From Bolinopsis microptera (lineage: Eukaryota > Ctenophora > Tentaculata > Lobata > Bolinopsidae), in assembly GCF_026151205.1 (NCBI RefSeq), contig NC_087079.1, forward strand, positions 9,600,635 to 9,664,634: a DNA stretch of 64,000 nucleotides. Reading direction: 5' to 3'. A model generated the notes under the pieces. The model did no database searches, was not told the origin of the DNA, and worked only from the letters and a program-made list of their open reading frames with translations. The position numbers and the translations under genes are program-made. This document shows positions 21,851-64,000 of this stretch, in pieces. Each line of letters starts with the position of its first letter. Within the stretch, counting starts at the first letter, position 1.

Positions 21851-22873
21851 GTGCTAGTCCTTATCAGTTAAAATATAGGATGTACACTGTACAGCACTCA
21901 GCAGTCTGCAAAATCGTGCAGCTGTAATGTGTACACAGTCCAGGATTTTACACAGGATTACACAGGATTTACACAGGATTAAAATTAAATTATAGATCCA
22001 TTATCATGGACCGTCATAGTTGTACAGAAATATGGAGATCATGGGCGCTAATTCTAAGTACTTTTGTGAGAATGGAATGTGCGATGAATCATGGTGAATA
22101 GAATTGGTAAAACGTGAATAAATCGCTGGTTTTTTAATTTCTTCAGAAGTACAAGAAATGCAAACAATTTTCTCAAGTACAAAATTAAAATGTAAAAACT
22201 AGTCATACTGAATCACCGTCGGATAAAATGAAAACAAATTAAATTAAATTTGAATCGATTATAAATGTGACAAATAAGGCTACTTGAAATAAAATAAATA
22301 GCGCTCGATTTACTGCACGTACAAATATTTAGCGTGCGCGGCTGGTGCGGCAGTTGACGGATGTTACCAGTTACTCGTCTAAATTTCTTCGAAGTAGCGC
22401 GCGCCGCTTTCTTCTCGAAATGACGGCACGAGCTACGAAGTAGCGCGCGCCGGGCCAAATCATTAACAATGGTCAAGTGCGGCAGTACAAAAATAAAAGG
22501 TCATATCAATTTCTAATCTCAAAGGTGGGTGCTACTTGTAATGAACTTTAGAAGGATGGAATGGTAATACTCGGTCTGGCCGTCTAGAAGCCCATAGAAT
22601 TCCAGTTCAAAAACCAAGTAAGGAAGTGCAGCTACTGATGAGAAGCCTTTTAAAAGTTTATTTGGGTTATAAACGACATTTGGGTCCCTACACTCTACCC
22701 TCGCACAAGATTATTTTCAATTTTTTTGTTGTGTTGCACAACTGTTACACACGAGTGCGCGGCGGCTGTATTTATATTGTGGCTTTCGCCTTACTGGGCG
22801 GCGCTCAGCCTGTCATTCCACCAAATCTTTATTCGGGCTGAGTAAATTATATTACGACTTTTCATACGTTGTA

Positions 22874-22948
22874 TGACCCGCCGCGCACGAAGTGCGCGGC
22901 TCCCCCTGTAGCGTCGAAGACGCTACAGTGAAGCGACCGTGGGGGTCA
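22874..22948 (+). other. Structured GC-rich segment: two hairpins in an outer stem
   Basis: TGACCC at 22874 pairs with GGGTCA ending at 22948. Inside are two strong hairpins: GCCGCGCA/TGCGCGGC and CTGTAGCGTC/GACGCTACAG, both with GAA-type loops. Seventy-five nucleotides in all. It is not a tRNA (no A or B box) and lacks the hammerhead core CTGATGA. Non-coding RNA, cruciform or transposon end are all open. Confidence 0.35.
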
Positions 22949-23245
22949 CCACGTGATACAAGTGAATGCCACAGGGTTTAAAAAACCCATGTAGTTGAGA
23001 CACCTCACAAATCAAAAATCAAATCAAAAAATAATGACACAAACGTTATCACACATCATCAAAAATATATCTACTAAAGTTTTACAGCAAGTAGACCAAA
23101 GTCGCTCTTGCTTGTCATGTTAAAGGTGTATCAACTACCCGCCGAGGCGGTGGGTTGGGAGTCTTCGATGGGATCATTTCGTCCGCAAAATTTTACACAA
23201 TATAAAAGCTACAATAAATTATCTATAAAATTTACATAAACAAAC

Positions 23246-23600
23246 TTAAGAGACCTCAAAGCTCGTCTTCTGAGGAATGAGATTGAAGGATACGTCATCC
23301 AGTCCAAGGTGCTGGGCTTTTTGTCTTCCTCTGATTCCCCTGAGTGCTATGAGTGTGCTTCGTAGCAGATCAAACCTGAATCGTGTTCTGATGTGATTTT
23401 TGACCTGGATCTTAGCTTCTTTATTGTGGTCAGCTATCCTTTCAGAAATACGATCTACAAACACAGTGCAGAGTGGGCCATACCTCCGGATGTTGTAAAG
23501 ACTAGTGGGACAAAGGACCCTTTCTCTGACTGAAGTAACAGGGTCCAGCAGAAATCACAAGCCCTGTCGCTGGTGCTTGCATTTTTCCAATGCATAGTAA
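23246..23600 (-). pseudogene. Retrotransposon polyprotein C-terminal fragment
   Basis: Minus-strand blocks GSFVPLVFTTSGGMAHSALC and, in another frame, FVDRISERIADHNKE, HIRTRFRFDLLRSTLIALRG and SFNLIPQKT. The series PLVF(T/S)(T/S)(S/G)GGM followed by an R.R..LLRS....RG.R motif recurs at the C-terminal end of retroelement polyproteins in many invertebrate genomes. The family is not certain (LINE or DIRS-like). One frameshift near 23465. 22949-23245 upstream holds a small hairpin (ACCCGCC/GGCGGTGGGT at 23138-23156) and nothing else recognised. Confidence 0.45.
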
Positions 23601-23645
23601 ACTTAACTGAATTTGTAACCTAAATTTGTTTTACTTAAAAGTTAT

Positions 23646-23906
23646 AACATAAGGAAAAGTGCTCCCCCCGTTTCGTATTGAAGTCATTGGCATTATGTTT
23701 CAGTGTGGCTCTAGTGGCGTAACACTGAATGTTGGCACCCCTTGAACCTATGAGAGGATTTGCAATAAAATCTCTTACATAAGGGAAAGTGCTCCCCCGT
23801 TTCATATTGAAGTCATTGGCATTATGTTTCAGTGTGGCTCTAGTGGCGTAACACTGTATGTTGGCACCCCCTGCGCCCATGAGAGGATTTGCAATAAAAT
23901 CTCTTA
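23646..23906 (+). repeat. 131-bp tandem duplication
   Basis: Two adjacent copies, each containing TTGAAGTCATTGGCATTATG, TTTCAGTGTGGCTCTAGTGG and GAGAGGATTTGCAATAAAAT, differing at only a few positions. Non-coding. Confidence 0.9.
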
Positions 23907-23952
23907 AATAAAGTATATCTTGAATCTAGAGCAAAGATTATTTTACTAATGC

Positions 23953-24020
23953 AGTCAAACCTCTATACCAAGCCTCTTTATACCGGGTACCTTGATATAC
24001 CAGGCCTCTTCTTTTCCCCA
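23953..24020 (+). mobile_element. Single pogo/Tigger-like terminal sequence
   Basis: CAGTCAAACCTCTATACCAA opens a pogo/Tigger-like terminus with internal TATACC(A/G)GG repeats. The opposite end was not found before the PXK start codon. Confidence 0.4.
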
Positions 24021-24296
24021 AGAACATAAACTTTGTAGGTCATAAAACTTCTGTTTTGAAAGTTTTCCCCTAAACTTGTATCACCAACCCACACTTCTTA
24101 GCATGTATATTTGCTATTTTGTAAAAGTTTCGAATCAATCAAATCATAACCTAAATTAGCTTATTTTGTGCAAGAGAGGTGGCTTTATATTTGAATGTAA
24201 ATTTAAAAAAGTCTTTTTAATACTGTTTTTAACGTTTATGTTTGATATATTAATGCTGATTACATTAATCATTATGGCAGGTTCAAGGTAACATAT

Positions 24297-59539
<35,243 letters not shown>

Positions 59540-60090
59540 GTACGTGATTTGATAGTTTAACCTAATTAACCTCACCATCCTTACTTCTAACCTGATTAAT
59601 TGTTCCAACTTTGAAGACTTTTTTATAACCCATGACCTCATTATGTACTCAATTATTACAGCATGTTTTTGTTTATGACCTAATTTTGTACACGCGGATG
59701 AGCTTTTTTAATGACTAATAAATGATAACGTCCTTGTCGCGAAGGAGTTCTGAGAATTGAAGATACCTCAAGAATGGTACCGTAAAATGTAAAGTATTAA
59801 GTACAAGTAAAAGTGTAAAGTAACTGTAGACTGATAAAAGTAAACTCCCCAGATTTTTCACCCCAACAACATCCTCGACCCACGTTCAACCAGTCCTGAA
59901 GCTCTCCAACAAACACAAACAAGCTATCTCTATAGCAACGACCTGCTACGAAACTGCTCTGACCAATGATCATAAATCGGTTAGTTCGTCTCGTCAGATT
60001 TAAACTTAGTTTAGAGAATATTAATAAGAAGTTCACAATTAGAAACTATAGAACAAGATAAGAATCAGCTTTAACCCATATTCTTCCACG

Positions 60091-60562
60091 GTACTTTTAA
60101 AAGTACGGTTCATAAACAGTGACCTAACTTGTCTCGTGACAAATATTTTTTGATGCAGTTTTTTGCATTAGGTTAAAAAAGGTCTGCTGATTATTTTAGC
60201 ACCCTGACCAGATGGTTAACAAAAGCAAGAGATTTACAGGATGTTGGCAAAGGTGGTCAAAAATGGTACTTTCAAAAATGGTAAATTTTCGGTACCACCA
60301 GCCAATTCTCCAACTTTGATGGATCCCAAATTTGGTTTTTTAATATTGCCTAAACGATTATGCAATAAATAGGCAATAATGTGGAGCGACATAAAAATCA
60401 TAAATTGCCTCTAATTGAGATGTAAATTGGGTGTACTTTTAAAAGTACATCATTCTAGACAGTGATGTACTTTTAAAAGTACGTACTTTTAAAAGTTCAA
60501 TATCTTTGTATGATGTACTTTTAAAAGGACAGGTTTCACGAAAAATGTACTTTTAAAAGTAC
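60091..60562. repeat. Cluster of the 16-bp palindrome GTACTTTTAAAAGTAC
   Basis: Perfect copies at 60091, 60433, 60467 and 60547; one-mismatch copies at 60483 and 60515. The five between 60433 and 60562 are packed within 130 bp. The region lies between the last visible PXK exon and the piggyBac ORF. The rest of 59540-61206 has no certain exon. Confidence 0.85.
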
Positions 60563-61206
60563 AGGTTTATAATTATATAGACTACACAATGTCTGCTGGC
60601 TTAATTAATGCCGGTAAGACTGTCATGGCAGGTAAATTGTTCTGAATCAGAACGGAAGTCACAACAGAAATTTTCCGCTCTGATTCGCCAGCACTGGCAT
60701 AATTTCACAGTTGACTATCACTTCATGTAATTATAGTGTGAGGTCTCCTTATGCAATGTGTTAATCTGATATCATTTATATTTATTACGTCTTTATATTA
60801 TAAGCTTTCAGTTTCATTTGGTGCAGTTTATAAAGTTATAATAAACTTCGGTCTCAATTTATTAGACTGTCAGCAGTGCTCTCCGTGGGGCATGAAATAT
60901 CGATTTTGTTGTAACGCCTTTTGCTGGTTTATTGACTAACATTTCTTAGCTTAGTATTTTCTTTTCTTATTGTAATTTTTCTTTTCTTAGTATATTCTTA
61001 GTTCATTTCTTAGCTAAGAACAGGACGTGTACATGGATTTGTCAGATACAGCGAAAAGGAGGAGGAGAAAGAGGAGCCCTGAGAAAGATGCGACCCTGGT
61101 GTGTTATACACTACTGTTATGCTATATAATATTACTTCTCTACATCTGTCATCATGAGATACAATCCAATTATAGGCATTTTCACATTGATGAACTTATT
61201 TATTAA

Positions 61207-62724
61207 ATGGCTAATACTCAACTACACCAGGACCATAAATTCGACGTAGGCGATCTTGTTTACAAAGAATGGGGGAGACAGTGGGAGCCGGCTCGAGTAC
61301 TGAAGATTTATAGAGGAGGATCAGGAGGGATCAAGATTCAGTTTGTGGAATGTAAGAGAATGCTAGATGTCCACAAACAAACCCTAAAGCTCCCAGAAGC
61401 TTTTCACAACTTAAAGAATACCGAAAATGGTGAGAATGAGAAGGGAGTAGCAGAAGCTGAGAGAGTTCTAGAGGAACAGAAGAGAGTGGCAGAAGCTGAG
61501 AGAGTTCTAGAGGAACAGAAGAGAGTAGCAGAAGCTGAGAGATTTCTAGAGGAACAGAAGAGAGTAGCAGAAGCTGAGAGAGCTCTAGAGGAACAGAAGA
61601 GAGTAGCAGAAGCTGAGAGAGTTCTAGAGGAACAGAACAGAGTAGCAGAAGCTGATAGAGTTCTAGAGGAACAGAACAGAGTAGCAGAAGCTGTGAAAGT
61701 TCTAGAGGAACAGAAGAGAGTAGCAGAAACTGATAGAGTTCTAGAGGAACAGAAGAGAGTAGCAGAAGCTGAGAGAGTTCTAGAGGAACAGAAGAGAGTA
61801 GCAGAGGTTGAGGGAGTTCTAGAGGAACAGAAGAGAGTAGCAGAAGCTGAGAGAGTTCTAGAGGAACAGAAGAGAGTAGCAGAAGCTGAGAGAGTTCTAG
61901 AGGAACAGAACAGAGTAGCAGAAGCTGAGAGAGTTCTAGAGGAACAGAAGAGAGTAGCAGAGGTTGAGACAATTCTAGAGGAGCAGAAGAGATTTGCAGA
62001 AGCTGAGCGAGTTCTAGAGGAACAGAAGAGAGTAGCAGAGGCTGAGACAATTCTAGAGGAGCAGAACAACGCAGCTGAGGAAATGCATAGACTACAAGAG
62101 GAAAGGAATCTTACGTTGGAACAGCAGATTGCTGATGGCAGCCAATCATGTCAGTATTCAATAGTAAACATACATCGGAAACCAGTTACAAGATCTAGGA
62201 TTGTAAACATTAAGAAAGAGTACATTGAAGTAGAGGCCGCTCTGGAAGACGTGGAACAACCGGGTGAAAAAGTGGATCCTTCAAGATCGACTAAATCCCC
62301 AAAATCAAAGAAGATGGCTGAAGTTAAGAGAGAAATTCTAGAAAAAGATGTGAAGGAGTTAACAGGATCCAGACAATCAGCTCGAAGCAACACGAAGACC
62401 AAAAATAAAGCGAAGAAACAGAAAAATGTCCGTATTAATGTTCGAGAAGAACAAACTTCTTTGCATAATAACTTGAGAACGCTGGACGAAGCTCTAGAGC
62501 TGGCAACCACAGTGTCTTCGAATGAGATAGATGTTGTCATCCTTCTTCCGGATGGTGTTGAGAGTGATACGGAAATGATCGATGACAATGATGGTGACAA
62601 TCTCCCCTTGTCGGCGGTAAAAGATACTGCTGGAACCTATGAGCTACATTTTGTAGGAGAAGAGTCAGATAATGAATTGGACACAGAACAATTGACGAAC
62701 CCTGCCCCTATTACACGAAGTTAA
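61207..62724 (+). CDS. piggyBac-associated protein: Tudor/PWWP-like module plus coiled-coil repeats
   Basis: 505 residues. Residues ~10-62 (KFDVGDLVYKEWGRQWEPAR, LKIYRGGSGGIKIQFVECKR) look like a Tudor/PWWP-type barrel, in which G.LV..KW...W.PA.V is usual; this is pattern recall, not a search result. Residues ~79-288 are sixteen tandem copies of a 13-residue unit, RVLEEQKRVAEAE (39 bp), predicting one long charged helix. Then come a basic stretch (KTKNKAKKQKNVRI), and an acidic tail (DGVESDTEMIDDNDGD) like the acidic N terminus of piggyBac transposases. The stop at 62722-62724 is met just after the transposase frame opens (62696), in a different frame, so the two may originally have been one protein. 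A basic segment MDLSDTAKRRRRKRSPEKD at 61033 could be an upstream exon of this gene or of PXK. Confidence 0.65.
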   Translation: MANTQLHQDHKFDVGDLVYKEWGRQWEPARVLKIYRGGSGGIKIQFVECKRMLDVHKQTLKLPEAFHNLKNTENGENEKGVAEAERVLEEQKRVAEAERVLEEQKRVAEAERFLEEQKRVAEAERALEEQKRVAEAERVLEEQNRVAEADRVLEEQNRVAEAVKVLEEQKRVAETDRVLEEQKRVAEAERVLEEQKRVAEVEGVLEEQKRVAEAERVLEEQKRVAEAERVLEEQNRVAEAERVLEEQKRVAEVETILEEQKRFAEAERVLEEQKRVAEAETILEEQNNAAEEMHRLQEERNLTLEQQIADGSQSCQYSIVNIHRKPVTRSRIVNIKKEYIEVEAALEDVEQPGEKVDPSRSTKSPKSKKMAEVKREILEKDVKELTGSRQSARSNTKTKNKAKKQKNVRINVREEQTSLHNNLRTLDEALELATTVSSNEIDVVILLPDGVESDTEMIDDNDGDNLPLSAVKDTAGTYELHFVGEESDNELDTEQLTNPAPITRS

Positions 62725-64000
62725 TAATAAGTATCCAGACATAGTCGCTTTTCGATCAGAAGTTCAAAATATTGTCGAAGACACATCAACAGATACATCT
62801 GAGAAGATCAATAAACTTTTAGGACTCTGCCCGAAGATTAATAACTCGTGTAAGTGGGTTGCCGACTCTGCTCAAGCTCCAAATCTTTCACCTCGCCAAT
62901 CATATAGTGAGAAGGTTATTGCTAATAGATCAAAACTGATCCAAGATTTCGGTGGTTTGCTACCTCATGAAATTTTCGAGAAACTTGTAGATGACCCCGA
63001 AAACAGTTTGTTAACCCAAATTATCACAGAGTCGGAGCGTTATGCTCATAGCCGATTTGGCGATTTAACCTTCAAGACAAACAAAGATGAAATTAAAACG
63101 TTTATCGGGGTTTTGCTTTTGTCGGGCTATCACAAGTTACCTCAAGCACACCTCTATTGGGATTCAAATGTTGATACTAATGTGAGTGTGGTTACTGATG
63201 CCATATCAAGGAACCGATATAATTTGCTGAAGAAGTACATTCATTGCGTGGACAATCGAGATGTGGACACCACAGATAAGTATTGGAAGGTAAGACCTCT
63301 CTACGATATCATGAATCAAAGTCTGGCTAAGTTCAAGAACCTTGATAATACGTTTAGTATTGACGAGCAGATGGTCCCTTACACCGGGATGAAAAGCGCT
63401 AAACAACGCATGAAGGATAAGAGTATCCGATTTGGCTATAAAAACTTTTGGCTGGTTGGCTCATCGGGATTCCCGTACCACTGCCTCCCTTACTGTGGTA
63501 AGAAAGGAATTGGCGGAGATCCCGGAAAGAACCTCACCAGTCGGGTTACCTTACAACTGGCCATGGAGATTCTTGAACCCAAAGAAAGTAACGTCTTTTA
63601 TGACAATTGGTTTGCCAGCTATAAGCTGTTGGCCATATTCTCTGCCATGGAGCTTGGAGCATCTTGTACTATTCAAAGTCAGAGAACAAATAGCTGCCCC
63701 ACCAAGACTGATTCTGCACTTAAGAAAGAAGGGCGTGGGAGCTTTTCAAAGGGAATTGACGAGTTTACAGGGGTGACCATTGTAAAATGGCATGACAATA
63801 GCGTCGTGAATGTTGGTTCCAACATCTTTACTGTTAATCCTATCACAGATGTGGAACGGTACAGTCAAGCAGAAAAGAAGAAGATTCAAATCAAACGGCC
63901 ATCTCTTGTCAAGGAGTATAACAAGGGAATGGGTAACGTTGATGTGTTTGATGGCCATGTTGCTAGCTACAGAATCTCTCTAAGGGGAAAAAAGTGGTGG
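62696..64000 (+). mobile_element. piggyBac transposase, cut by the window end
   Basis: Open from 62696 (TGA just upstream at 62693-62695) to the window end, 435 codons, no stop. DDE_Tnp_1_7 features: an N-terminal LLPHEIFEKLVDD, IKTFIGVLLLSGYHKLPQ, then all three catalytic aspartates in SIDEQMVPYTGMK, NVFYDNWFASYKL and NKGMGNVDVFDG. It moves the element by cutting at TTAA. No in-frame ATG precedes the conserved N-terminal region, so translation must begin in the upstream ORF by splicing, frameshifting or an ancestral fusion; or one base is lost. The C-terminal zinc-binding region is outside the window. The frame has no damage, so the copy may be young. Confidence 0.85.

Larger units (their letters stand above)
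20020..22140. mobile_element. Fold-back element carrying a mariner relic, split by a LINE insertion
   Basis: The left arm (20020-20157) and the complement of the right arm (21850-22140) match: ACCAATTCTATTCACCATGA, GCAGACTGCTGTACAGTGTA and related blocks. The left arm resumes at 21011 (TATATTTTAACTGATAAGGA) exactly where the right arm continues, so 20158-21010 is a later insertion. Between the arms lies the mariner transposase relic at about 21300-21850. Confidence 0.65.

Noticed and set aside
22874-22948. Hammerhead ribozyme
   Set aside because: Three-way-junction layout, but the conserved CTGATGA and GAAA core strands are absent.
59660-59690. Terminal PXK exon after the acceptor at about 59660
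   Set aside because: It would add only a few residues (MFLFMT) and end the protein inside the kinase-like domain, unlike known PXK.
61033-61098. Basic segment MDLSDTAKRRRRKRSPEKD as PXK exon 13
   Set aside because: PXK exon 12 ends with two bases of a codon and this segment does not continue that phase from any nearby acceptor. It may belong to the piggyBac gene; left unassigned.
61331-62069. Long minus-strand frames (239 and 221 codons) opposite the 13-residue repeats
   Set aside because: Repetitive DNA leaves all frames open; only the plus frame has a natural start, non-repetitive ends and composition of a real protein.

Overview
The window is animal nuclear DNA: AT-rich, with spliced genes (GT-AG introns), long introns and many transposon relics. 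No rRNA or mitochondrial marker fixes the species. The conserved metazoan genes (PXK, RFT1, HSD17B12, an ETS factor, SLC18B1), the mix of CR1/L2-type LINE, mariner, pogo-like and piggyBac elements, and a neuropeptide precursor with acidic spacers and Gln-Gly peptides suggest an early-branching marine invertebrate, most likely a cnidarian. That assignment is inference.

Layout. 1-3.2 kb: a window-edge open frame, a LINE ORF1 relic, a GC-rich MITE and a GC-rich minisatellite. 3.2-5.7 kb: SLC18B1-like MFS transporter (+) with one apparent frameshift. 6.4-9.7 kb: the first four coding exons of RFT1 (-); the rest of the gene is not seen. 10.4-17.8 kb: a complete eight-exon HSD17B12-type 3-ketoacyl-CoA reductase (-), whose introns hold two opposite-strand genes: a multi-copy amidated-neuropeptide precursor (11.86-12.78 kb) and a small secreted, possibly galectin-like protein (16.0-16.8 kb). 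18-24 kb: transposon graveyard (LINE tails, a mariner relic, a fold-back element, structured hairpins).

24.3-59.5 kb: a PXK-type PX-pseudokinase gene (+), twelve coding exons. Its 20.8-kb third intron holds two intronless SV2/SVOP-like transporters (-), a LINE ORF1 and several large fold-back elements. Its 7.3-kb fifth intron holds a complete five-exon PEA3-like ETS factor (-) with an upstream CCAAT-box cluster. 60-64 kb: a cluster of 16-bp palindromes, then a piggyBac element whose first frame joins a Tudor/PWWP-like module to sixteen 13-residue coiled-coil repeats, followed in another frame by a transposase with all three catalytic aspartates, cut by the window end.

The main theme is nesting: at least five genes lie inside introns of larger genes on the opposite strand. 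The most novel candidate is the neuropeptide precursor, which encodes 23 Gln...Gly peptides of three families, most without a basic residue after the amidation glycine.
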